Part shown: one piece after another, positions 16,354 to 25,032 of the stretch
Layout: every line of letters starts with the position of its first letter
How positions within the stretch are numbered: the stretch's first letter is position 1
Assembly (NCBI RefSeq): GCF_023074075.1
Contig: NZ_JADPKT010000084.1
Coordinates: 1 to 64,000 of the forward strand
Direction of reading: 5' to 3'
From: Bradyrhizobium sp. 138
Lineage (GTDB): Bacteria; Pseudomonadota; Alphaproteobacteria; Rhizobiales; Xanthobacteraceae
DNA length: 64,000 nt
Position numbers and translations under genes: made by a program
Notes under the pieces: generated by a model
The model's input: only the letters and a program-made list of their open reading frames with translations
Told to the model about the DNA's origin: nothing
The model's database searches: none

Positions 16354-17110
16354 GCGTCGCGTCCTTATTCCGTTCGCGCAAGCCGTGGCCGAGCGCGACG
16401 CGCTCGTCGAACACGAAGCATTCGCCGCGCCAGCGGCTCTGCGCCTCCGGCACCTCTTCCAGATATCGGAGGATGCCGCCCTTGAGGTGATAGACCTCGG
16501 CAAAGCCGCGCGCGAGCAGATGCGCGCTCGCCTTCTCGCAGCGGATGCCGCCGGTGCAGAACATCGCAATCTTGCGGTGCTTGGCCGGATCGAGCTTGCC
16601 TGCGGCAAAATCCTTGAATTGACCGAAGTTCCTGATGCCGGGATCGACGGCGCCCTCGAACGTTCCCATCGCCACCTCGAAGGCATTGCGGGTGTCGAGC
16701 AGCAGCGTGTCGGGCGCAGAGATCAGCGCGTTCCATTCGCTGACATCGACGTAGGTGCCGACCCGGCGGGTCGGATCGGCGGCCGCATCGCCGAGCGTGA
16801 CGATCTCTTTCTTCAGGCGCACCTTGAGCCGCCCGAACGGCATCGCCTCGGCGGTCGAGAATTTCAATTCGAGATCGTCGAGCCTGCCGCTGAACATGTC
16901 GCCGTGCGCCAGCTCATAGGCGAGGGCGTCGATCGCTTCGGGCGCGCCGGCGAGCGTGCCGTTGATGCCCTCCAGTGCCAGCATCACGCTGCCTTTTAGC
17001 TTAAGGCCGGTGCAGAACGCGCGTAGCGGCTCGCGCAGCTCACGGTAATCCGGGAGGGCGGCGAATTGATAGAAGGCGGCGACCTTGGTGGCCGAATTCG
17101 GATCAGACAT
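16343..17110 (-). CDS. trhO: Rhodanese-family tRNA uridine(34) hydroxylase
   Basis: Oxygen-dependent tRNA U34 hydroxylase (former YceA), which starts 5-carboxymethoxyuridine formation on wobble uridine. The 255-residue protein has the N-terminal acylphosphatase-like region with LALEGINGTLAG (44-55) and a C-terminal rhodanese domain with the loop CTGGIRC: the catalytic Cys185 is followed by the Cx4R pattern. It is upstream of and overlapping slyX. The assignment follows from family architecture; the older label is rhodanese-related sulfurtransferase. Confidence 0.9.
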   Translation of the reverse strand: MSDPNSATKVAAFYQFAALPDYRELREPLRAFCTGLKLKGSVMLALEGINGTLAGAPEAIDALAYELAHGDMFSGRLDDLELKFSTAEAMPFGRLKVRLKKEIVTLGDAAADPTRRVGTYVDVSEWNALISAPDTLLLDTRNAFEVAMGTFEGAVDPGIRNFGQFKDFAAGKLDPAKHRKIAMFCTGGIRCEKASAHLLARGFAEVYHLKGGILRYLEEVPEAQSRWRGECFVFDERVALGHGLRERNKDATRDE

Positions 17111-17309
17111 AGCGGCTCGTTTAGCAGGCGATTGCCGCTCAGAAAACCCGCATGGTCGCTGGCGTCGAAAGGTCTATACGCCCAGCGGATGGCAGCCATT
17201 TCCCTGGTATGCCAGCATTGCCCAGCGCCGCCGGAATGTGTCATGTAGACCCGGTTTTTCCTAAGACGGCGCGGCGCGCGCATCCACGGCCAAGAGAGCA
17301 AGAAATTCG

Positions 17310-18896
17310 ATGAGAAACTTTCATTTCCCCGGCAGGTCCACGGTCCACGCCACCAACGCCATGGTGGCGACCTCGCATCCGCAGGCTTCGCTCGCGGCGA
17401 TCGAGGTGCTGCGCGAGGGTGGCACGGCGGTGGATGCGGCGGTCGCCGGCTCGGCCCTGCTGGGCGTGATCGAGCCGCAATCGACCGGCATTGGAGGCGA
17501 CTGCTTTGCGCTGATCCAGCCGCGGGGTGAGGGCAAGATCATCGCCTATAACGGCTCCGGTCGCGCGCCGAAGGCGGCAAACGCCGACTGGTATCTCGAG
17601 CGCAAGATCAACTCCGTGCCCTTGAACTCGGCGCATGCGGTCTCGATCCCCGGCGTGGTCGATGCCTTCGCGACCGTCTTGCGCGATCACGGCAAGTTCG
17701 GCTTCGACAGGCTGCTGCAGCCCGCGATCAAGGCGGCGGAGGAAGGCTACGTCGTCGCGCCCCGCATCGCCTTCGACTGGAAGAACCAGTTCGAGAAGCT
17801 CAAGGGTGGCACCAATACCGTGCGTTACCTGCTGCCCGGCGGCAAGCCGCCGGTGGCCGGCGACGTCATCCGCCAGGCCGAGCTCGGCAAGACCCTGCGC
17901 GCGATCGCCAAGGACGGCCGCGATGCCTTCTACAAGGGCGCGGTCGCTGAAGACATGGTCGAGACCCTCAGGGGAATCGGCGGCCTGCACACGCTCGACG
18001 ACTTCGCCGCGCATCGCACCGAAGTGACGACGCCGATCGGTACCATGTACAAGGGCTATGACGTCTGGCAGTGCCCGCCGAACGGACCCGGCCTCACCAT
18101 GCTGCTGATGCTGAACATCCTGTCGCGGTTCGACCTGACGAAATACGCGCCGCTCAGCATCGAGCGCTTCCATCTCGAGGCGGAAGCCGCGCGCATCGCC
18201 TACATGCACCGCGAGCTGCATGTCGCCGATCCCGAGCACATGCAGATCGAAGTGGCAAAAATCCTCGCCAAGGAATTCTGCGACGAGCACATCGCCAAGA
18301 TCCGTATGGACGGCATGCTCGATTTGCCAAACGTTGCGCCGCCGATGAATCCCTCCACCATCTACATCACCGTCGTGGACAAGGACCGCAACGTCTGCTC
18401 GTTTATCAACTCGATCGCGCATTCGTTCGGCTCGGCGATCGTCTCGAACAAGACCGGCGTCTTGTTCCAGAACCGCGCCGGTGGCTTCCGCATCCAGCCG
18501 GGTCACCCCAACTGCATCGCCGGTGGCAAGCGCCCGCTGCACACGATCATGCCGAGCCTGCTCACCAAAGGCGGCCGCTCCGTGATGCCGTTCGCGGTGA
18601 TGGGCGGGCAGTACCAGCCGGTCGGCCAGACCCGCGTCGTGACCAACATCCTCGATTATGGCTGCGACGTGCAGGAGGCGATCGACATGCCGCGCGGCCT
18701 GCACTACGAGGGCCAGTATCAGCTCGAGGACAGCGTCCCGGCTGCGATCGTCGAGGGCCTGAAGAAGCTCGGTCACAAGACGACCAGCGTGGTCGGCCCG
18801 CTCGGCGGCGCCCAGGCCATCTGGATCGATTGGGACAAGGGCACGCTGACCGGCGGTTCCGATCCGCGCAAGGACGGCTGCGCGCTGGGGTATTGA
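17310..18896 (+). CDS. ggt: Gamma-glutamyltransferase family protein
   Basis: N-terminal nucleophile hydrolase that cleaves or transfers gamma-glutamyl groups, after self-cleavage into two chains. The 528-residue product has the family opening VATSHPQASLAAIEVLREGGTAVDAAVA (19-46), the STGIGGDCF block (58-66) and RELHVADPEH. The predicted nucleophile of the small subunit is Thr350 in PSTIYITVVD; the second Thr and the His of the classic TTH motif are replaced by Ile and Tyr. No signal peptide is visible, unlike the periplasmic E. coli enzyme. It could be a cytoplasmic acylase-like branch, so glutathione as substrate is not certain. Confidence 0.85.
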   Translation: MRNFHFPGRSTVHATNAMVATSHPQASLAAIEVLREGGTAVDAAVAGSALLGVIEPQSTGIGGDCFALIQPRGEGKIIAYNGSGRAPKAANADWYLERKINSVPLNSAHAVSIPGVVDAFATVLRDHGKFGFDRLLQPAIKAAEEGYVVAPRIAFDWKNQFEKLKGGTNTVRYLLPGGKPPVAGDVIRQAELGKTLRAIAKDGRDAFYKGAVAEDMVETLRGIGGLHTLDDFAAHRTEVTTPIGTMYKGYDVWQCPPNGPGLTMLLMLNILSRFDLTKYAPLSIERFHLEAEAARIAYMHRELHVADPEHMQIEVAKILAKEFCDEHIAKIRMDGMLDLPNVAPPMNPSTIYITVVDKDRNVCSFINSIAHSFGSAIVSNKTGVLFQNRAGGFRIQPGHPNCIAGGKRPLHTIMPSLLTKGGRSVMPFAVMGGQYQPVGQTRVVTNILDYGCDVQEAIDMPRGLHYEGQYQLEDSVPAAIVEGLKKLGHKTTSVVGPLGGAQAIWIDWDKGTLTGGSDPRKDGCALGY

Positions 18897-18940
18897 TCGC
18901 GAACGCGAGTTCCCCGCGCAAGATCAGGAAAAGTTGACGA

Positions 18941-18975
18941 AGGGCGATGCGGCAATTGCTGCATCGCCCTTTCCC
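18941..18975 (+). terminator. Hairpin downstream of the gamma-glutamyltransferase gene
   Basis: AGGGCGATGC (18941-18950) and GCATCGCCCT (18961-18970) form a perfect 10-base stem around GGCAATTGCT, followed by TTCCC. The T-run is short, so termination may be partial. Confidence 0.55.
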
Positions 18976-19061
18976 GTTCGGAACGGAGCTCATCGCTTCA
19001 GGTTAAGGGGCGATGAGCGGCGCAGGCGTGCGCTGCTTTGAGAGAAGCGGCGGAGGCGTCG

Positions 19062-19676
19062 ATGTCCGACCAACCAAGTTCCAAGCAATCAGCATTCGAT
19101 CGGCGCGCCTTCATGGCGGGCGCTGCTGGCAGTGCGCTCGTCCCGATCACGGCACGCGCGGCCGCAGAGGATGCCAGGGTCTCGACCGCACAGGATCCGT
19201 CGCTTCCCGTCGACGTCACGCTGCGGGTCAACGGCAAGGACAAGCGTCTGAGCATCGATGCGCGCACCACGGTGCTGGACGCGCTCCGCGAACATCTCAA
19301 GCTCACCGGCAGCAAGAAGGGCTGCGACCATGGCCAGTGCGGCGCCTGCACCGTGCTGATCGACGACCGGCGGGTGGTGTCGTGTCTCACGCTCGCACTC
19401 GCCGCGGAAGGGCAGGAGATCACGACCATCGAGGGCCTCGCCACCGACGACCGCCTGCATCCGATGCAGCAGGCCTTTGTCGACAACGATGCATTCCAGT
19501 GCGGCTACTGCACGCCCGGCCAGATCATGTCCGCCGTGGCCTGCGTCAAGGAAGGGCATGCGGGAAGCGAGGCCGACATCCGCGAATATATGAGCGGCAA
19601 CATCTGCCGTTGCGCCGCCTATCCCAACATCGTTGCGGCCGTAAAGCAGGCCGCGCCCGAGATCATGAAAGGCTAG
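19062..19676 (+). CDS. paoA: Periplasmic aldehyde oxidoreductase, [2Fe-2S] subunit (PaoA-like)
   Basis: Small iron-sulfur subunit of a xanthine-oxidase-family molybdoenzyme. ATG 19062 gives 204 residues; the GGAGG at about 19048 supports it over 19038. The N-terminus has a Tat-type signal (DRRAFMAG plus a hydrophobic stretch ending ARAAA), so the folded complex should be exported. Two [2Fe-2S] sites are visible: CDHGQCGAC with VSCLTLA, and CGYCTPGQ with NICRCAAY. It is the first gene of a tight paoA-paoB-paoC operon (gaps of 4 and 2 bases). Confidence 0.93.
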   Translation: MSDQPSSKQSAFDRRAFMAGAAGSALVPITARAAAEDARVSTAQDPSLPVDVTLRVNGKDKRLSIDARTTVLDALREHLKLTGSKKGCDHGQCGACTVLIDDRRVVSCLTLALAAEGQEITTIEGLATDDRLHPMQQAFVDNDAFQCGYCTPGQIMSAVACVKEGHAGSEADIREYMSGNICRCAAYPNIVAAVKQAAPEIMKG

Positions 19677-19680
19677 ACGC

Positions 19681-20697
19681 ATGCGACCTTTCTCGTATCA
19701 AAGGGTGACAGACCCGACCGCGGCCGTGCAGGCGCTCAGCGCCGCCGCGGCAGCGAACGATGCGCTGACCAAGGCTGCAGCGCAGCCGCTTGCAGGCGGC
19801 ACCACGTTGATCGACTTGATGAAGCTCGACGTGATGCGGCCGACCGCGATCGTCGATATCAATCCGCTCGCGCAGGGCTGGTCGGCAATCGAGCCGGGCA
19901 ACGACGGCCTGCGGCTTGGCGCGCTCGCAAAGATGTCCGACGTGGCCGCGCATGAGCAGATCCAGCGCCATTATCCGGTGATCGCCGATTCCCTCAAACT
20001 CGCCGCGAGCGCCCAGCTGCGCAATATGGCGACGCTCGGGGGCAACGTGATGCAGCGAACGCGTTGCAGCTATTTCCGCGACGTCTCCTACGAGAATTGC
20101 AACAAGCGCAACCCCGGCTCCGGCTGCGCCGCGATGGACGGCGTCAACCGCATGCATGCGGTGCTCGGCGCGTCCGATCAATGCATTGCGACCTATCCCG
20201 GCGACTTTGCCCAGGCGCTGATCGCGCTGGACGCGATGGTCGCGATCACCGGCAGATCCGGCACGCGCAACATGCCGTTCGCGGAGTTACACAAGGCGCC
20301 CGGCAATACGCCCGAGATCGAGACAACGCTTCGGCCGGGCGAGCTGATCTCGGCCTTCTCCATTTCCGGACGCTGGCCGCGTTCGGTGTATCTGAAGGCG
20401 CGCGACCGGCAATCCTATGAGTTCGCGCTGTCGTCGGCTGCGGTCGCGCTCGACGTGCAGAACGGCACGGTCAGGGACGCGCGGATCGCCCTGGGCGGTG
20501 TCGCCACCGTGCCCTGGCGCGCGCGAGAGGCGGAGGCGGTGTTGAAGGGACAGAAGTTCGATGACGGCCTCGCGCAGCGCGTTGCCGATGCCGCGTTTGC
20601 GGACGCCAGGGGCCGCCGGCACAACAGCTTCAAGATTGCGCTCGGCAAGCGCGTGGTGGCACGCGCGCTCCAGCAGGCCGTAACGATGGAGATCTGA
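19681..20697 (+). CDS. paoB: Periplasmic aldehyde oxidoreductase, FAD subunit (PaoB-like)
   Basis: FAD-binding subunit of 338 residues. It has the FAD motif PLAGGTTLIDLMKLDV (36-51) and the second FAD block ATLGGNVMQRTRC. An insertion carries Cys129, Cys140, Cys149 and Cys168, matching the extra [4Fe-4S] cluster known in E. coli PaoB. The C-terminal CO-dehydrogenase flavoprotein domain follows. Electrons from the molybdenum subunit would pass through the clusters to this FAD. Confidence 0.92.
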   Translation: MRPFSYQRVTDPTAAVQALSAAAAANDALTKAAAQPLAGGTTLIDLMKLDVMRPTAIVDINPLAQGWSAIEPGNDGLRLGALAKMSDVAAHEQIQRHYPVIADSLKLAASAQLRNMATLGGNVMQRTRCSYFRDVSYENCNKRNPGSGCAAMDGVNRMHAVLGASDQCIATYPGDFAQALIALDAMVAITGRSGTRNMPFAELHKAPGNTPEIETTLRPGELISAFSISGRWPRSVYLKARDRQSYEFALSSAAVALDVQNGTVRDARIALGGVATVPWRAREAEAVLKGQKFDDGLAQRVADAAFADARGRRHNSFKIALGKRVVARALQQAVTMEI

Positions 20698-20699
20698 TC

Positions 20700-22988
20700 A
20701 TGACCGCTGCAGCTCCCGAGCCGAAGACGAATATGGGCCAGCCGGTGCCGCGCTATGATGCGGCCGCAAAGGTCACGGGGCGGGCGACCTACGCGTCCGA
20801 CATGCCGCTGGACAATCCGGCCCATGCATTCCTGGTCACCAGTGCGATCGCCAGGGGTCGCATCGACAATTTCGATCTCGATGACGCCAAGCGTGTCCGC
20901 GGCGTCATCGACATCGTTACCCACGAGAATGCGCCGAAGCTGAAGGAGTCGAAGCTGTTCAGCAATGGTGGCTATGCGGGCACGACGATCCAGCCGCTGA
21001 AGTCGGCCGATATCGCCCATGACGGCCAGATCATCGCTGTCGTCATCGCGGAAAGTTACGAGGCCGCGCGCGAGGCGGCCAACCGGGTCAAAGTCAGGTA
21101 CACCGCCACGACGCCGAGCGCGACTTTCGACTCGCCCGGGACCACCACCGCGGCCGCCAAGGGGCAGAATGCCCAGTTCAAGGAAGACCCCGGGGTCGGC
21201 GATTTCGCCAAGGCGTTCGGCGCCGCCGAGGTCAAGCTGACCGCCGCCTACGACACGCCGACGCAGCATCACAATCCGATGGAGCTGTTCTCGACCAGCT
21301 GCGTGTGGATGGGCGACAACCTCGTCATCTACGAGGGGAGCCAGTTCGTCTACGGCCTGAAGAACGGCGTTGCCGAGCAGCTCGGCATCGACGCCGACAA
21401 GGTGCGCGTGGTCAATCCCTATGTCGGCGGCGGCTTCGGCTCGCGCGGTTCGATGACGCCGCGGACCGCCATCATTGCCGGCATTGCCAAACGCTTGAAC
21501 CGCCCGATCAAGCTGGTCCCGACCCGCGACCAGGGGTTTACCATCACGACCTATCGCGCCGAGACCCGGCACGAGATCAAGCTCGGCGCCAACCGGGACG
21601 GCAAGCTGCTCGCTTTGAGGCATGAGGGAGCTGAAGTCTCCTCGCGTGCTGATGCCTATTGCGTCGGCGGCACCAAGACGACGGCGCGGCTCTATGCCTG
21701 TCCGAACGTCGCCAGCCTGGTGTCGATCGTGCGTGCCGATCGCAACACGCCCGGCTTCATGCGCTCGCCACCGGAGGTGCCGTATCTTTTCGCGCTGGAG
21801 AGCGCGATGGACGAGCTCGCGGTGAAACTGAACATGGATCCGATCGAGCTTCGCCGTATCAACGACACCACCGTTGAGCCGATCGGCGGCAAGCCTTATA
21901 CGTCGCGCTCGCTGATGGCCTGTTTCGATGAGGCCGCCAAGGCGTTCGGCTGGGCGCAGCGCTCGCCGCAGCCGAAATCGATGTCGGACGGCGACTGGCT
22001 GATCGGCTACGGCTGTGCCGCCACCTGCTATCCGACGCAAATGGCGCCGTCTGCTGCGCGGGTGCGCCTGCAGCGTGACGGCCGTACCCGAGTCGAGATC
22101 GCCGGCCACGAGATCGGCACCGGTGCCTACACGGTGATCGCCCAGACCGCGGCCGAGCGGCTCGGCGTGCCCCTCGAGAAAGTCGCCGTCTTCATGGGTG
22201 ACAGCGATCTGCCCCCGGCGCCGGTTGCCGGCGGATCGAACTCGACCGCGAGCACCTGCTCGGCGGTGATGATGGTGTGCGATCAGATTCGCCAGCGTCT
22301 GTTCAAGGCAGTGATGCCCGACAGTCTCACAGACAAGGCCAAAGAGACCGTTGGCATCAGCCAGGCGCCGGCGACCCAAGCCGCCAAGAGCGATCGTCCG
22401 CTCGATATCGAGAAGGCGTTCGATGCCCTCGGCGTCGGCGTGGTCGAGGAATATGGCGAGTGGAAGCCGGAAGGCGCGCCGCTGGATTCCTTCCGGGCCA
22501 TGCACAGCGGGCAGGTGCGGCTCGTGGGCGGTCACACGATGAAGGACCAGATCGCCTATGCGTTCGGCGCGGAGTTCGTCGAGGTCCGCATCAACCGCTT
22601 CACGCATGAGATCCGGTGCCCTCGTCTGGTCGGGGCCTTCGCCGGCGGCCGCATCATGAACCCGCGCACGGCGCGCAGCCAGCTGATGGGAGGCCTGATC
22701 TGGGGCATGTCGTCGGCGCTGCTAGAGGCCACGGAAATCGACGAGCGCAATGCGCGCTACGTCAACGACAATCTTGCCGACTACCTCGTGCCCGTGAATG
22801 CGGACGTCCCCGCCGTCGAGGTGATCCTGCTCTCCGAGCAGGACGATCACATCAACCCGGCAGGCGTCAAAGGGCTCGGCGAGCTCGCCAATGTCGGCAC
22901 CAATGCTGCGATCTGCAACGCGATCCACCACGCCACCGGTCAGCGCATCCGCAAGCTCCCGGTCCGGCTGGAAAATATCGAGGTCTGA
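20700..22988 (+). CDS. paoC: Periplasmic aldehyde oxidoreductase, molybdopterin subunit (PaoC-like)
   Basis: Catalytic subunit of 762 residues that binds the molybdenum cofactor. It opens with KVTGRATYASDMP, a family hallmark, has the GGGFGSRG cofactor motif (around 243-250), and ends with the catalytic-base block GVKGLGELANVG, whose Glu is the general base in this family. It probably oxidises aldehydes or N-heterocycles to the acid. The dedicated insertion chaperone gene (paoD/xdhC type) is not in this window; the next gene is FKBP, separated by 60 bases. It has no signal of its own, so it would hitch-hike on PaoA. Confidence 0.93.
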   Translation: MTAAAPEPKTNMGQPVPRYDAAAKVTGRATYASDMPLDNPAHAFLVTSAIARGRIDNFDLDDAKRVRGVIDIVTHENAPKLKESKLFSNGGYAGTTIQPLKSADIAHDGQIIAVVIAESYEAAREAANRVKVRYTATTPSATFDSPGTTTAAAKGQNAQFKEDPGVGDFAKAFGAAEVKLTAAYDTPTQHHNPMELFSTSCVWMGDNLVIYEGSQFVYGLKNGVAEQLGIDADKVRVVNPYVGGGFGSRGSMTPRTAIIAGIAKRLNRPIKLVPTRDQGFTITTYRAETRHEIKLGANRDGKLLALRHEGAEVSSRADAYCVGGTKTTARLYACPNVASLVSIVRADRNTPGFMRSPPEVPYLFALESAMDELAVKLNMDPIELRRINDTTVEPIGGKPYTSRSLMACFDEAAKAFGWAQRSPQPKSMSDGDWLIGYGCAATCYPTQMAPSAARVRLQRDGRTRVEIAGHEIGTGAYTVIAQTAAERLGVPLEKVAVFMGDSDLPPAPVAGGSNSTASTCSAVMMVCDQIRQRLFKAVMPDSLTDKAKETVGISQAPATQAAKSDRPLDIEKAFDALGVGVVEEYGEWKPEGAPLDSFRAMHSGQVRLVGGHTMKDQIAYAFGAEFVEVRINRFTHEIRCPRLVGAFAGGRIMNPRTARSQLMGGLIWGMSSALLEATEIDERNARYVNDNLADYLVPVNADVPAVEVILLSEQDDHINPAGVKGLGELANVGTNAAICNAIHHATGQRIRKLPVRLENIEV

Positions 22989-23048
22989 GGGGTGGAAACC
23001 CTACCCGCGTTGCGCTAGACACCTTCCGCCTCAAACGGAAGGTGTCTT

Positions 23049-23513
23049 ATGCAGCGTTTCCAACGCGCGCTCCTCACCCTGATGTCGGCACTCGCGATCA
23101 CCGTGATCGCAGGCGTGTCGCATTTCGTTTCCACCACGGCCTCGGCCCAGACCGCAGGAAAGACCATGACCACAGCTTCAGGCTTGCAGATCATCGACTC
23201 CACCGTCGGCACTGGTGCTTCGCCCCAGGCCGGTCAGATCTGCGTGATGCACTATACCGGCTGGCTCTACGAAAACGGCCAGAAGGGCAAGAAATTCGAT
23301 AGCTCCGTCGATCGTAAGGAGCCGTTCGAATTTCCGATCGGTAAGGGCCGCGTCATTGCCGGCTGGGACGAGGGCGTTGCCTCCATGAAGGTTGGCGGCA
23401 AGCGCACGCTGATCATCCCGCCGCAACTCGGCTACGGCGCCCGCGGCGCCGGTGGCGTGATCCCGCCGAACGCAACGCTGATGTTCGACGTGGAATTGCT
23501 CGCAGTGAAGTGA
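23049..23513 (+). CDS. FKBP-type peptidyl-prolyl cis-trans isomerase, exported
   Basis: Catalyses cis-trans isomerisation of prolyl bonds during protein folding. The 154-residue product starts with a signal peptide (hydrophobic segment LMSALAITVIAGVSHFV, cleavage near TASAQT), so it acts in the periplasm. The FKBP core is standard: VMHYTGWLYENG, FDSSVDRKEPFEFPIGKGRVI, GWDEGVASMKVGGKR and YGARGAGGVIPPNATL. It is a stand-alone gene, with a bidirectional terminator after it. Confidence 0.93.
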   Translation: MQRFQRALLTLMSALAITVIAGVSHFVSTTASAQTAGKTMTTASGLQIIDSTVGTGASPQAGQICVMHYTGWLYENGQKGKKFDSSVDRKEPFEFPIGKGRVIAGWDEGVASMKVGGKRTLIIPPQLGYGARGAGGVIPPNATLMFDVELLAVK

Positions 23514-23534
23514 CGGCGCGCAAATGGACAAATA

Positions 23535-23562
23535 AAAAGACCGGCCTGGCGGCCGGTCTTTT
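23535..23562. terminator. Bidirectional rho-independent terminator
   Basis: AAAAGACCGGCC (23535-23546), loop TGGC and GGCCGGTCTTTT (23551-23562) form a perfect 12-base stem with A and T flanks. It separates the convergent FKBP and csbD-like genes and should work on both strands. Confidence 0.85.
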
Positions 23563-23580
23563 GCCTTTCAGTATGGCGCG

Positions 23581-23800
23581 CTATTCCGCTGCGCGGCGTG
23601 CCGCTACCGCGGCGCGATCCATCGCCTCCTTCGCGGCGTCCTTGGCATCGCCCATGGGCCTGCTGACCCTTGCCCTTCACTTCCTGGACCGCGCCTTCGC
23701 CCTTCATGCGGTCGGAACCGGTGGCTTCACCGATGCCCTGCTTGGCCTTGCCGATTGCCTCGTTGGCATTGCCCTTGACCTTGTCGGTCGTGCTACCCAT
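23581..23800 (-). pseudogene. CsbD-like stress protein gene with one-base frameshift
   Basis: ATG 23800 is preceded by AAGGAGAG and opens a CsbD-family frame (MGSTTDKVKGNANEAIGKAK ... KGKGQQA). After that the frame becomes unrelated sequence and runs on into the FKBP gene. Shifting by one base at the CAGGCCCATGGG run near 23658 restores MGDAKDAAKEAMDRAAV and a stop at 23581. The span of 220 bases is one more than a 73-codon gene, so one extra C fits exactly. CsbD proteins are small soluble stress proteins of unknown mechanism. The shift may be a real mutation or a sequencing error. Confidence 0.75.
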
Positions 23801-23928
23801 GAAACTCTCCTTCCACTTGGCTCGCAAAGGCAACGTCCCGTGGCTATGAGGGTTCCGATTTTGCTATGGCTCGCGGGCGCAGCTTCGGGTTAGTTTGCCG
23901 CGCACGGAACCAACAGAAAGCAAGTCCC

Positions 23929-24441
23929 ATGACCGGCCATGATCATTCGCATTCCCACCATGACCACGATCACGACGATCGCTGGAAGCATGACGGCGTG
24001 CGCGTCATTCCCGGTAACCAGCTCGACACCAACGTGCCCTCGACGGCAGGCATGGACCGCGCGGCCGCGATCAATTTCGCCCGCGTCGGCGCGCAGAAAT
24101 TGTGGGCGGGCACCGTCAGCATCAAGCCGGATGCCAAGACCGGCGCGCATCATCACGGTCACCTCGAAAGCGTCATCTATGTCGTGAAGGGCAAGGCGCG
24201 GATGCGCTGGGGCGAGAGCCTGCAATTCACCGCGGAGGCAGGCCCGGGCGATTTCATCTTCGTCCCGCCTTACGTGCCGCACCAGGAGATCAACGCCAGT
24301 CCCGACGAGGTACTGGAATGCGTGCTGGTGCGTAGCGACGGTGAGGCCGTGGCGATCAACCTCGACATCGAGCCGGTCGAGAAGCCCGAGACGGTGCTGT
24401 GGATCGACCCGGTGCACCGCGATCCGAACGAGAAGAAGTGA
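23929..24441 (+). CDS. Cupin-domain protein with His-rich N-terminus
   Basis: A 170-residue single-domain cupin. The first 23 residues are very rich in His and Asp (HDHSHSHHDHDHDD), a likely metal-binding tail. The cupin motif 1 follows as HHHGHLESVIYVVKG (the H-x-H-x3-E pattern) and motif 2 is GDFIFVPPYVPHQEIN. Small cupins of this type bind a metal and are isomerases, dioxygenases or sensors; nothing here selects one. ATG 23929 fits the length. It is on the opposite strand from csbD. Confidence 0.85.
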   Translation: MTGHDHSHSHHDHDHDDRWKHDGVRVIPGNQLDTNVPSTAGMDRAAAINFARVGAQKLWAGTVSIKPDAKTGAHHHGHLESVIYVVKGKARMRWGESLQFTAEAGPGDFIFVPPYVPHQEINASPDEVLECVLVRSDGEAVAINLDIEPVEKPETVLWIDPVHRDPNEKK

Positions 24442-24508
24442 CACGGCCTCCATCCGGGGATGGCACGAGCCTCCCCGGAGGCGGAAAAAAATAATCCGAA
24501 GGCGGTGT

Positions 24509-24556
24509 CGGATGGCCGCCGGGCCATCCGTCCTTGGGCAGAACCCGCCCAAGGAG
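24509..24556 (+). promoter_or_regulatory. Two leader hairpins, the second covering the ribosome-binding site
   Basis: CGGATGGCC (24509-24517) pairs with GGCCATCCG (24522-24530) around loop GCCG. Directly after it CTTGGGC (24533-24539) pairs with GCCCAAG (24547-24553), whose end overlaps the Shine-Dalgarno AAGGAG (24551-24556) of the VOC gene at 24563. The arrangement could limit translation until unfolded. This is inferred from base pairing only. Confidence 0.45.
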
Positions 24557-24562
24557 CTTCCG

Positions 24563-24991
24563 ATGCCCAGGATGATCTTCCTCAATCTGCCCGTGACCGA
24601 CCTTAAGCGTGCGACGGCCTTTTATGAGGCGGTCGGCGCGACCAGAAATCCGCAGTTCAGCGATGACACGGCGAGCTGCATGGTCTTTTCCGAGACCATC
24701 TACGTGATGCTTGCGACCCACGACAAATTCCGTCAGTTCACGCCAAAGCCGATCGCCGATGCCAAGACCTCGAACCAGGTCCTGTTCTGCCTGTCCGCCG
24801 ACAGCCGCAACGAGGTCGACGATATCGTCGTCAAGGCCGAGGCCGCGGGCGGCATGCCCGATCCCAGCCCGAAGGACGAATACAGCTTCATGTATGGCCG
24901 CAGCTTTGAGGATCCGGACGGTCATATGTGGGGTGTGAACTGGCTGGATATGGCGGCCGCCCCTCCGCAGCCCGCGATGGCGAGTGCCTGA
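24563..24991 (+). CDS. VOC-family protein (glyoxalase/bleomycin-resistance fold)
   Basis: A 142-residue vicinal-oxygen-chelate protein. It begins MPRMIFLNLPVTDLKRATAF, with an LPVxD beta strand followed by the usual helix, and ends with EDPDGHMWGVNW, the last metal-type block of the fold. AAGGAG at 24551-24556 decides the start. Members include glyoxalases, dioxygenases and antibiotic-binding proteins; the exact role is open. A second VOC gene follows after 41 bases. Confidence 0.85.
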   Translation: MPRMIFLNLPVTDLKRATAFYEAVGATRNPQFSDDTASCMVFSETIYVMLATHDKFRQFTPKPIADAKTSNQVLFCLSADSRNEVDDIVVKAEAAGGMPDPSPKDEYSFMYGRSFEDPDGHMWGVNWLDMAAAPPQPAMASA

Positions 24992-25032
24992 TCACCGTCT
25001 CCCAACCGCAAAATCCCAAAGGAGCATCCACG

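Noticed and set aside
20415..22607. 730-codon frame antisense to paoC
   Set aside because: Arg- and Ala-rich, no motif; paoC is strongly supported on the other strand.
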